Below, piece by piece: positions 1-5,528 of a DNA stretch of 5,797 nucleotides. The position numbers were made by a program, and so were the translations under genes. A model generated the notes under the pieces. That model was not told where the DNA came from, searched no databases, and saw only the letters and a list, made by a program, of their open reading frames with translations. The stretch is from Clostridiaceae bacterium (GTDB lineage: Bacteria > Bacillota > Clostridia > DSM-8532), in assembly GCA_012727625.1 (NCBI GenBank), contig JAAYGP010000204.1:1-5797 (forward strand), in the 5' to 3' direction. The first letter of the stretch is position 1; every line of letters begins with the position of its first letter.

Positions 1-155
1 TTATGATGGGTGTAACTACGTTGTCTCTACCATCTTTGATTATGCTTCGCAAGGCAGTAAAGCCAAAGCTACTGGCACTGTTTATCGCCGTATGTACCGC
101 TGGAATCATTATTGTCGGATATTTATTCAACGCTTTACAAGCGCTGATAATTTAG
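1..155 (+). CDS. C-terminal end of a membrane permease (ArsP/DUF318-like), 5' partial
   Basis: This is the last ~50 codons of a gene entering from the left edge, read in the frame with codons starting at position 3 and ending at TAG 153-155. The peptide has a short basic loop (LRKAVKPKLLAL) followed by one hydrophobic transmembrane segment (IAVCTAGIIIVGYLFNAL) and ends at LII. Permeases of the ArsP_1/DUF318 family typically end this way, with a Ser-Leu-Pro-Ser motif, a basic KPKLL stretch and a final helix containing GYLFN. The family exports metals, metalloids or organoarsenicals across the inner membrane. The stop codon overlaps the ribosome binding site of the DUF2703 gene, so the two are almost certainly co-transcribed and translationally close. 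Inference: it is the membrane exporter partner of the two cysteine-rich redox proteins downstream. The substrate cannot be told from this fragment, and other multi-spanning permeases remain possible. Confidence 0.72.
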   Translation, partial: MMGVTTLSLPSLIMLRKAVKPKLLALFIAVCTAGIIIVGYLFNALQALII

Positions 156-159
156 GAGG
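154..159 (+). promoter_or_regulatory. Ribosome binding site of the DUF2703 gene
   Basis: A full AGGAGG lies 8 nt before the ATG at 168. Its first two bases are the last two of the permease stop codon TAG (153-155), which suggests coupled translation of permease and DUF2703 protein. Confidence 0.8.
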
Positions 160-167
160 AATAAACG

Positions 168-710
168 ATGGCAAAAACATTAGGGAAACCCTGCTGCTCC
201 TGTGGGTGTGATTGTTCTTTTGAAAAGAAAGTTGTTGTTGAGTATCTTTATCTTGATCTTCAAACCTGTGAGCGATGTATCGGGACAGACAACGTTCTTG
301 ACGAAGTGATGCTGGTGCTAACTCCTGCCCTAGAGCTTACCGGTTTTACTGTTGAGTACAAGAAAATTGAAATAAAGACAGCTGATATGGCTATACAGCA
401 CCAATTTGTTTCGTCACCGACCATTCGAGTGAACGGTCAGGACATATGCAAATCAGTTGCCGAAAACAGCTGTGGCTGTTGCAGTGAAATCAGCAGTACA
501 GATGTGGAATGCCGTTTGTTCGAGTATAACGGAAAGACTTACGAGGTTCCGCCTAAAGAAATGCTCGCAGAAGGTATTCTTCAGATTATATTTGGTAGGT
601 ACGGTGAAGGGAGTTCCCCGAATAAATATGAATTGCCCGAAAACCTGAAAAATTTCTTTGATGGAAAAAACATAAAGTCCGGGTGTTGCTGCGAAGGTAA
701 CTGCTGCTAA
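168..710 (+). CDS. DUF2703 family cysteine-rich thioredoxin-fold protein
   Basis: A 180-residue cytoplasmic protein of the DUF2703 family, with no signal peptide or membrane segment. Residues ~20-140 form the domain: a beta strand (VVVEYLYLDL), then a CxxC redox or metal site at C34/C37 (TCERC), an SPT motif at 83-85 that resembles the cis-proline loop of thioredoxins, and a Cys cluster SCGCC at 101-105 with C94 and C115 nearby. The protein has two additions: an N-terminal cluster CCSCGCDC (9-16) and a C-terminal cluster with C173-C175 and C179-C180. Seventeen of 180 residues are Cys, which suits binding of soft metals or As(III). The biochemical function of DUF2703 is not established to my knowledge. 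Context supports metal(loid) handling: the permease stop overlaps its RBS and a thioredoxin gene follows 51 nt later. The start at 168 is fixed by the AGGAGG 8 nt upstream. Role in delivery or reduction of a metal(loid) for the permease is inference. Confidence 0.85.
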   Translation: MAKTLGKPCCSCGCDCSFEKKVVVEYLYLDLQTCERCIGTDNVLDEVMLVLTPALELTGFTVEYKKIEIKTADMAIQHQFVSSPTIRVNGQDICKSVAENSCGCCSEISSTDVECRLFEYNGKTYEVPPKEMLAEGILQIIFGRYGEGSSPNKYELPENLKNFFDGKNIKSGCCCEGNCC

Positions 711-748
711 TTGGCATGTGTGTTTATTTGGATTCTGATAATGATATA

Positions 749-754
749 AAGGAG
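749..754 (+). promoter_or_regulatory. Ribosome binding site of the thioredoxin gene
   Basis: AAGGAG sits 7 nt before the ATG at 762, supporting that start. The 51-nt gap after the DUF2703 stop holds no terminator hairpin, so the gene should be on the same transcript. Confidence 0.7.
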
Positions 755-761
755 ATATATT

Positions 762-1106
762 ATGGCGTTGTTTAGAAAGAAAAATAAAAAAAGCTCCTGT
801 TGTTGCACAGGTAGCTGTGATACTGAAAGTATGACAAAAGCGGAAAAAGCAAAGACTGAGGGCGCAAGTGTTAAGGTGCTTGGAATCGGCTGTGCAAAAT
901 GCAATCAACTTGAAGCTGCAACAAAAGCCGCTCTCGAACAACTGGGAATGGACACCGCAATCGATCATGTGTCTGATTTCGCCCAGATTGCCGCTTACGG
1001 CGTGATGACTACTCCTGCTCTTGTTGTAGACGGAAAAGTAGTTTCTTATGGCAAGGTTCTCAAGACCGATGAGGTCGTAAAGATTCTGCAAAAGGTCAGA
1101 GGTTAA
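762..1106 (+). CDS. Small thioredoxin family protein (TM0996/MTH895 type) with Cys-rich N-terminus
   Basis: A 114-residue cytoplasmic protein. Residues ~36-113 are a compact thioredoxin/glutaredoxin-like fold of the TM0996/MTH895 (Thioredoxin_3, 'redox-active disulfide protein 2') type: strand VKVLGIG, active site C44-A-K-C47, helix NQLEAATKAALEQLG, then TTP (83-85) with the cis-proline, and the ALVVDGKVVSYGKVL hairpin. These are family hallmarks, and the domain length (~78 aa) is normal. The first 35 residues are an addition: a basic stretch RKKNKK, then a CCCTGSC cluster (C13-C15, C19), then a Lys/Glu-rich spacer. Genes of this thioredoxin type are often found beside ArsP-like permeases, as here. 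Likely role: thiol-disulfide exchange or metal transfer serving the permease and the DUF2703 protein (inference). No clear terminator follows the stop on this strand. Confidence 0.88.
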   Translation: MALFRKKNKKSSCCCTGSCDTESMTKAEKAKTEGASVKVLGIGCAKCNQLEAATKAALEQLGMDTAIDHVSDFAQIAAYGVMTTPALVVDGKVVSYGKVLKTDEVVKILQKVRG

Positions 1107-1426
1107 ATATATTTTTTCAGCCATTGCCTCAAAAACTTTTTGTACTTCATAAAACTCGGGATGGCTCTCCCATTCTATTGTTTGACAGGACGCATAATAT
1201 TTTGGAAGAAATATGTTTCAGATATTTTTTCAAATAGCTTGAGCAAAATTAAAAGGATCCGGGTATAAAAAATTTATATCTGAAAGACTGTTTTTTAATT
1301 TAAAAAAAGTGTTCCGCCATCTTAATTGATGGTGGAACACCAGCTCTTTCATATGGAATTTAATAACTCCATTCGATATTCAGTTTTGTCTTATAAATTG
1401 ATTGGGTATCCTAACTACAAAATATA
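1107..1426. other. Convergent intergenic region, no recognisable gene
   Basis: 320 bp between the ends of the thioredoxin and lyase genes, which converge. The right part holds the lyase terminator (1302-1340). The left part (1107-1300) is AT-rich. It has no convincing gene, no plus-strand hairpin with a U-run for the permease cluster, and one 10-bp inverted pair (1216-1225 with 1276-1285). A stretch at ~1108-1220 reads like protein on the minus strand but leads only into the antisense of the thioredoxin gene. Confidence 0.6.
1302..1340 (-). terminator. Rho-independent terminator of the lyase gene
   Basis: The arms at 1309-1321 (GTGTTCCGCCATC) and 1328-1340 (GATGGTGGAACAC) pair over 13 positions with a 6-nt loop. 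Read on the minus strand, the hairpin is followed at once by seven T (1308-1302), the normal layout of an intrinsic terminator, 86 nt after the lyase stop. One pair is G:U in plus-strand RNA and an A:C mismatch in minus-strand RNA. In the plus direction no U-run follows, so it is not a good terminator for the thioredoxin operon. Confidence 0.85.
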
Positions 1427-4400
1427 TCAGGGTATAATAACCAGTTCCGGTTTATTATCAGCTGCTTCCCGGCTGTAGAAAGTGATATATGCAGGACCAC
1501 TGTTTTTCAATTGCAACGACACGATCTTATCTGACATCTGACTGTTTATATAGCTTGTGACATCAAACTCGATCCATTGCCCGACAGGTGTACCGGTGGC
1601 CGGACTGCTTGTGATAAGCGTATCGCCGGCTTGATCAGGGGCGTTATTCCAGGTAATTGTGCTTTCAGACCAGCTTTCATTGATGTTTCCGTATACCAGA
1701 ATTGATCTGTCATTGCCTGGGTCTGCGGTATATACATATAATCTTAGTATGGCCTTGCTGACTGAAGAAACCCCCAAACTTCTGAAATCAAACTTCAGAT
1801 AGGATTTTCTGTTATATGATGAGGTACCGGGTATTTCCTTTGCAGCAAGTATAATCTGGTTTCCATGGGTTTTATTCTCATAATTTGCGCCATCTCTGAC
1901 AAAAGCATCTGCAATCGGGTTGAATGTAACCGGTTGAGGTGCCGGAGCAGAGGTTACCCTGTGATTTTGTACCATGAATCTGTCATTGGCGTCATCCTTG
2001 AGGCTGATCTTACCCAGATCATCTATGTCAGGAGCATCGGACCTGAATGAGTAATTATCGGTAATTTTAATCTCATTACCACCAGGAGGTGTAACCCACA
2101 CATCATATTTTTTATTCACAAGATCGTTTATCATTCTGATATGATAAGTCTGGTTGGGGCTGTATGATACAGTGGTGGCCGCGGAATAGCCTCCGCTGTT
2201 TCTTACATCAAATGTACCGTTTGTGTTAAGCCTTATTGTCATGGACGGATGATTCCATGTGGTTATGTTGGTTGATGAATCCGCATACCCGATACATGCG
2301 TTCAGTCCGGAGGCCAAAGGTGTGATATCAAATTCAACCTGGAGTTTACCGGTGTTTGTGGTTCCAAGATTATGCGTTCCATCCAGGAAGCTTGCCTTTC
2401 CGTACCAGCCGCTCGGATCCGGAGTCGGGATCGGGCTTGGGCTTGGGGTAACGATAGGTGTAGGAGTTGGTGTAACTGTGGGTTTCGGAGTTGGAGTTGG
2501 AGTAATTGGCGAAGTGCTTCCTAACGTGAATTCCACCGTATGGGTACCTGCGGGTACATATACTGTTACCCAGTTTGAACCGGAGGATTGAACCTGAACA
2601 TTGCTTCCGTTCAATTTGACTCCTGTTATACCGGGATAGTAGAAAGTTACGTTACTGCCAGATGATGTGATATTACCGGACTTGTCCTTAATATAAACGC
2701 TTACATCCCCGGTGGAGCTGAAGCCACGGCGAACACTTCCGCCATCGTTGAAGTTTCTGCCCTTGCGGACGAAATAGAAATTGGTGGCTCCGTTGACCTT
2801 ACGGTATAAAGTGCTCAATCCACGGAATGTAACACCACCATAGGTTATATCTGAAGTACCAAAGGATTCCAATGCGTAATCAATTGTTCCGCTCCCATGG
2901 TTAATGCTGGCCCCCGTATAACCGCTGCCGGAGATTCTCGACATGGTTGCCTTTGCATGGCTTGCATCATGAGGGAACAGGACCGTTACTATATTCTTTC
3001 TTCCCTGGGAATCTGTAATATTGTACGTGGAGTATAAATACTTGCTTGCGGTATTATTTGTAGCATTGCCGCCCCCTATGCCGCCATTCTTAATAGCAAC
3101 TGCGGGAATTGAAGAAGATGGGGAAGATGGAGGAGTGGCAAGGAATATGGATAAATAAACATTTTTGCCTGTAAGTTTATTAATTGTCCATCTGTATTCA
3201 GTGTTTGCAGTTACTGCCGAGTAGTTTGTTGACGGGGGATGCAGGGCCAGATGTGCGGTATTTCCTGAACCCGGCGCTTTCATTTCGTCGAACAGTACCC
3301 AATAGCCGTTGGCTGAATCCTGAGGCGCGATGAAAACAAGGTTTCGTATATGCTTTTTGGAACCGTCGCTTGAAAGCGCTCTTCCTGAATCACCTGATGC
3401 ATAGCAGAACAATGTTGATGTGAAACCATCCGTTATTCCGTTTCCGTATTTTAATAAATGGTCGCAATAAGTTTTCTGATCATCCTGGGGAGTAGTTTCG
3501 TTAAAGTCGGCTCTGTAGTTAATCAGGGCTGTATTGCCTGAAACAGCTCTGTTATTGATATAAGTCCATGAGTAAGTTTTACTGCCTACCGACAAATTTT
3601 TGCCCCAGCCGTTATAACCGGCGTTTGCAAGCAGATACTCACCATAACCGGCAAGACCCAACGAGTTTACTTCCTTGTGGCAGTGGTCATCCCTCTTTGA
3701 TTCGGGATTCCAGAGAACAGCGCTGAGAGCGGTTGTAGCCGCATTGTTTTCATTGAAGAATGCTCCGCCGTCGGGGAATATTTTGCTTGGTGGCTTTTGA
3801 CCCGTAGGATAGGGTTTTTTATGAAGAACATAAATAAACAGTCTTCCTCTTGGGACAGATGAGCCTAATATGTTTGCAGCCCCTCTGGCAGCATTCTCAG
3901 AGAAGTTGTCTGCTTTCCAGATGGAGCCCGTCGTATAGAATGTATTTGCGAAATAACTGTCCCCAAAGGTCCACTGCCTCCTGAAAGGCGTGGCTCCATA
4001 ACCATACAGCCATTCATAGAAGTTTTTCACTTTATAGTCATCGTAATAATTATAGTAACCGGTATGAGTCAGTACATCCATAAAATATTGTTTTGAGTGC
4101 CTGTCCGCACTGAACCGCATATTGGAATAACCAATACCTGATGTGCATATACCGTCTGCAGTCAGGTAATTAGATAAAGCATTGTAATATGCATCTGCAT
4201 GAGTCTCGAGTTCGTCGATGTCACGCTTGTATAAAGGCCATATGCCGCGTGCGCCATATACGCCTACATCCCAGTTGGCATGAGTGTTTTTGAATTTTTG
4301 GAACGCTTTTTCCATGATGCTTTCAATGGAAGAACGCTGATTGGCAGAAAGTGACGGGTAAACGATGTCCAACGCAACAACGCTGGCAAAATATGCACCG

Positions 4401-4828
4401 GCCGGGCGCATATAAAGATCCCAGTTACCTCCGTTGAGGGAATCAATGATATTTCCGGATTTTCTTTCCGCCCAGTAGCCTAATGTGTTATAGACTTTGG
4501 TCGCATATGTGCTTCTGTTGCCAGGGTCGAGAATATAAGCGAGTGCGCATGTTTCCATGATTTCACGCATTTGTGTGCATCGTGTATTGAAACTCGCACC
4601 TGCATCGAAAGTCAGACTTTTTGCATCCGCAATCGCTTGACTCTTCCATGTTTTCCATGGCTCCTGGTTTGCTCTGCTCTGCAGTTCCGCATACTCTGAT
4701 ACACTGACGAGTATAAACGGATGCGACTGAGCATTACTCTCTGTCATATAGGAGAGCGGCGTTACGGGAATGATAAAAATTGCGGCAAGAAACAAAGCGA
4801 ATAGTTTCATTCTTGTCCTTTTACCCAT
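1427..4828 (-). CDS. Secreted multidomain polysaccharide lyase-like protein (heparinase II/III-type fold) with C-terminal DNRLRE/CBM96-type module
   Basis: Residues are numbered from the ATG at 4828. Residues 1-33: signal peptide (GKRTRMK, hydrophobic LFALFLAAIFIIPV, probable cleavage after SNA). ~36-350: alpha-rich domain starting HPFILVSVSEYAEL, as in alpha/alpha-toroid lyases. ~380-770: beta-sandwich starting with the heparinase II/III-like signature (H382, H384, then GLAGYGEYLLANAGY). Candidate catalytic residues by family analogy are H183/N185, Y234, H244, H382 and H384. 771-806: Thr/Pro linker. ~807-960: a second beta-sandwich of unassigned type with the motif YHIRM...YDVWVTPPGG. ~966-1133: DNRLRE domain (NPIADAFVRDG, YLKFDF, WSESTITWNNAP, FYSREA), now CBM96. 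Likely an endolytic lyase for an acidic polysaccharide such as alginate or a glycosaminoglycan. The architecture recalls PL39 alginate lyase, but the family is not proven. There is no dockerin, SLH or LPXTG motif, so a free secreted enzyme. The start at 4828 is preferred over an ATG at 4834 because GGAGG lies 9 nt rather than 3 nt upstream. Monocistronic. Confidence 0.85.
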   Translation of the reverse strand: MGKRTRMKLFALFLAAIFIIPVTPLSYMTESNAQSHPFILVSVSEYAELQSRANQEPWKTWKSQAIADAKSLTFDAGASFNTRCTQMREIMETCALAYILDPGNRSTYATKVYNTLGYWAERKSGNIIDSLNGGNWDLYMRPAGAYFASVVALDIVYPSLSANQRSSIESIMEKAFQKFKNTHANWDVGVYGARGIWPLYKRDIDELETHADAYYNALSNYLTADGICTSGIGYSNMRFSADRHSKQYFMDVLTHTGYYNYYDDYKVKNFYEWLYGYGATPFRRQWTFGDSYFANTFYTTGSIWKADNFSENAARGAANILGSSVPRGRLFIYVLHKKPYPTGQKPPSKIFPDGGAFFNENNAATTALSAVLWNPESKRDDHCHKEVNSLGLAGYGEYLLANAGYNGWGKNLSVGSKTYSWTYINNRAVSGNTALINYRADFNETTPQDDQKTYCDHLLKYGNGITDGFTSTLFCYASGDSGRALSSDGSKKHIRNLVFIAPQDSANGYWVLFDEMKAPGSGNTAHLALHPPSTNYSAVTANTEYRWTINKLTGKNVYLSIFLATPPSSPSSSIPAVAIKNGGIGGGNATNNTASKYLYSTYNITDSQGRKNIVTVLFPHDASHAKATMSRISGSGYTGASINHGSGTIDYALESFGTSDITYGGVTFRGLSTLYRKVNGATNFYFVRKGRNFNDGGSVRRGFSSTGDVSVYIKDKSGNITSSGSNVTFYYPGITGVKLNGSNVQVQSSGSNWVTVYVPAGTHTVEFTLGSTSPITPTPTPKPTVTPTPTPIVTPSPSPIPTPDPSGWYGKASFLDGTHNLGTTNTGKLQVEFDITPLASGLNACIGYADSSTNITTWNHPSMTIRLNTNGTFDVRNSGGYSAATTVSYSPNQTYHIRMINDLVNKKYDVWVTPPGGNEIKITDNYSFRSDAPDIDDLGKISLKDDANDRFMVQNHRVTSAPAPQPVTFNPIADAFVRDGANYENKTHGNQIILAAKEIPGTSSYNRKSYLKFDFRSLGVSSVSKAILRLYVYTADPGNDRSILVYGNINESWSESTITWNNAPDQAGDTLITSSPATGTPVGQWIEFDVTSYINSQMSDKIVSLQLKNSGPAYITFYSREAADNKPELVIIP
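2411..2518 (-). repeat. Low-complexity Thr/Pro linker-coding repeat in the lyase
   Basis: About 36 codons read mainly as Pro-Thr or Pro-Ser dipeptides (TPTPTPKPTVTPTPTP, then IVTPSPSPIPTPDP). It separates the catalytic part from the two C-terminal modules. The DNA is imperfectly repeated (GGAGTTGG-like units on the plus strand), making it prone to slippage and recombination. It also creates a false Gly/Val-rich open frame on the plus strand. Confidence 0.8.
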
Positions 4829-4837
4829 AATCATTAA

Positions 4838-4842
4838 CCTCC
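4838..4842 (-). promoter_or_regulatory. Ribosome binding site deciding the lyase start
   Basis: GGAGG on the minus strand (CCTCC on plus). The gap is 9 nt to the ATG at 4828 but only 3 nt to the in-frame ATG at 4834, so the downstream ATG is the more likely start. Confidence 0.75.
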
Positions 4843-4964
4843 ATTATTTAATTATTTGCGCTCATTGGCGCATGATCTGGTAAAAAGATGCGGGAAAATC
4901 TGATGTACCTTAATTTGTGCATAGAGAAGTACACACTAGCATTTCCTTGTTGAGATGATAACAT

Positions 4965-4992
4965 TGCAAGCAATTACAGAAATTGCATTGCA
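4965..4992. repeat. Inverted repeat upstream of the lyase gene, possible operator or 5'-UTR hairpin
   Basis: TGCAAGCAATT (4965-4975) pairs with AATTGCATTGCA (4981-4992) over 11 base pairs with one bulged A (4987) and a 5-nt loop. It lies ~137 bp before the lyase start. The left half is one mismatch from a degenerate catabolite-responsive element, but the mismatch is in the central CG. It could bind a regulator or form an RNA hairpin. Confidence 0.45.
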
Positions 4993-5061
4993 GTTAATTG
5001 AGCTGTAATAACCAGACGTTACACAGAAATAAGAATTTTTTAACGAGGCGGGGCTCCTCGC

Positions 5062-5079
5062 TTCTATAGATTCTATAGA
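5062..5079. repeat. Tandem 9-bp direct repeat
   Basis: TTCTATAGA occurs twice with no gap (5062-5070 and 5071-5079), just beside a GC-rich hairpin (CGAGG 5044-5048 with CCTCG 5056-5060). Two TATAAT strings follow at 5082-5087 and 5090-5095, but neither has a -35 at the right distance. Function unknown. Confidence 0.4.
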
Positions 5080-5126
5080 TATATAATACTATAATACAGG
5101 TAATTTATGAAATAATATATTACTCT

Positions 5127-5175
5127 TTTGCTAAGATCTTAGCGTTATTTGCTAAAATTTAACTATAATTTGCTA
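5127..5175 (+). repeat. Three TTTGCTA direct repeats with exact 21-bp period, candidate regulator binding sites for trpB2
   Basis: TTTGCTA occurs at 5127-5133, 5148-5154 and 5169-5175. The starts are exactly 21 bp apart, about two helical turns, so all sites face the same side of the DNA. The first overlaps a perfect 14-bp palindrome GCTAAGATCTTAGC (5130-5143), and the second continues similarly (GCTAAAATTTAAC). The third directly abuts the -35 box TTGACA (5176). This is the usual place for an activator array or an operator. The protein that binds it is unknown. Confidence 0.55.
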
Positions 5176-5204
5176 TTGACAAATATGTTTTTTTTGTATA
5201 TCAT
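5176..5204 (+). promoter_or_regulatory. Sigma-A type promoter of the T-box/trpB2 transcript
   Basis: A perfect -35 TTGACA (5176-5181), a 17-nt spacer and a -10 TATCAT (5199-5204, five of six consensus bases). The predicted transcription start is near 5211, which leaves the complete T-box leader downstream of it. Confidence 0.75.
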
Positions 5205-5230
5205 CAAAAGCAATAAAATTTAATAAAAAA

Positions 5231-5495
5231 ACCGTTGATTGAGAATAGTAGCATAATCACTTTATCCAAAGAGAGCCACAGGTGGTGGGATTGTGGTGAT
5301 AAAGCTTATTGTGAATGGACTCATGAGGGCGCTGCTGAAAGTTTTTAGTATGCGCGCCGGGGACTTCACACGTTATCAAGGAAGCATGTATGATAGTACA
5401 TGAGATGAGTGGCGTATACGCAAAGCGTTTGCGCAATTTAGGTGGTACCGCAGAGATAACAGTCTTTGTCCTATAAGGATAAAGGCTTTTTATTT
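5231..5495 (+). ncRNA. T-box riboswitch with UGG (tryptophan) specifier
   Basis: A transcription-attenuating leader that binds uncharged tRNA. Stem I is visible: arms CTTTATC (5260-5266) and GATAAAG (5298-5304), the AGAGAG bulge (5270-5275), the apical CCACA/TGTGG helix (5276-5280 with 5292-5296), and the specifier loop GAA-TGG-ACTCATGAG (5313-5327). The UGG codon at 5316-5318 occupies the position of the specifier in other leaders (codon followed by A, then a ...TGAG segment). Helices GGCGC/GCGCC (5328-5332 with 5354-5358) and CATGTA/TACATG follow. The T-box element TTTAGGTGGTACCGC lies at 5437-5451, with tRNA-end pairing bases TGGT at 5443-5446. A terminator ends the leader. Expected logic: uncharged tRNA-Trp stabilises the antiterminator and trpB2 is transcribed. 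The downstream gene agrees independently with Trp. The leader boundaries are approximate. Confidence 0.92.
5462..5491 (+). terminator. Regulated intrinsic terminator of the T-box leader
   Basis: GTCTTTGTCC (5462-5471) pairs with GGATAAAGGC (5477-5486) over 10 base pairs including two G:U pairs, with a 5-nt loop, followed by TTTTT (5487-5491). It lies directly after the T-box element, as in classical transcriptional T-boxes, and would end transcription when tRNA-Trp is charged. Confidence 0.9.
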
Positions 5496-5528
5496 TGCTT
5501 AAAATAAATATGGAAAGGGATGAGTACT

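Larger units (their letters stand above)
4843..5120. other. Upstream region of the lyase gene, no gene seen
   Basis: About 280 bp of AT-rich DNA between the lyase RBS and the trpB2 control region, without an open frame that reads like protein. It should hold the lyase promoter, but I found no convincing -35/-10 pair on the minus strand. It does hold a small hairpin near the gene (4857-4872, TGCGC/GCGCA), a longer inverted repeat (4965-4992), a GC-rich 5-bp hairpin (5044-5060) and a tandem 9-bp repeat (5062-5079). Confidence 0.6.

Noticed and set aside
453..1124. Long minus-strand open frame (223 codons) opposite the DUF2703 and thioredoxin genes
   Set aside because: It overlaps two well-supported genes with good RBSs and clear motifs, has no RBS, and its composition within them is that of an antisense shadow.
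1182..1198. TTGACA followed by CATAAT as a promoter
   Set aside because: The two hexamers are only 5 bp apart and no -10-like hexamer lies 16-18 bp after TTGACA, so it is not a workable sigma-A promoter.
1216..1285. 10-bp inverted pair (TTTCAGATAT with ATATCTGAAA) as ends of a small mobile element
   Set aside because: The arms are short, the enclosed 50 bp has no element features, and no target-site duplication is evident. Chance is likely in AT-rich DNA.
1309..1340. The same hairpin as a bidirectional terminator for the thioredoxin operon
   Set aside because: In the plus direction the hairpin is followed by CAGCTCTTTC, with no U-run, and it lies 200 bp after the thioredoxin stop.
2259..2591. 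Plus-strand 110-codon frame, Gly/Val-rich
   Set aside because: It is the antisense of the Thr/Pro linker and flanking lyase codons. The repetitive GVGVGV pattern is the complement of Pro-Thr codons.
4964..4978. CcpA catabolite-responsive element
   Set aside because: It matches the degenerate 15-mer except at the central CG, which is the most conserved part. The site is better described by the longer inverted repeat.
5315..5317. AUG (Met) as the T-box specifier
   Set aside because: It would fit the U at the discriminator-pairing base (A73 tRNA), but alignment of the following ACTCATGAG segment with known specifier loops puts the codon at UGG, and the downstream gene is tryptophan-related.
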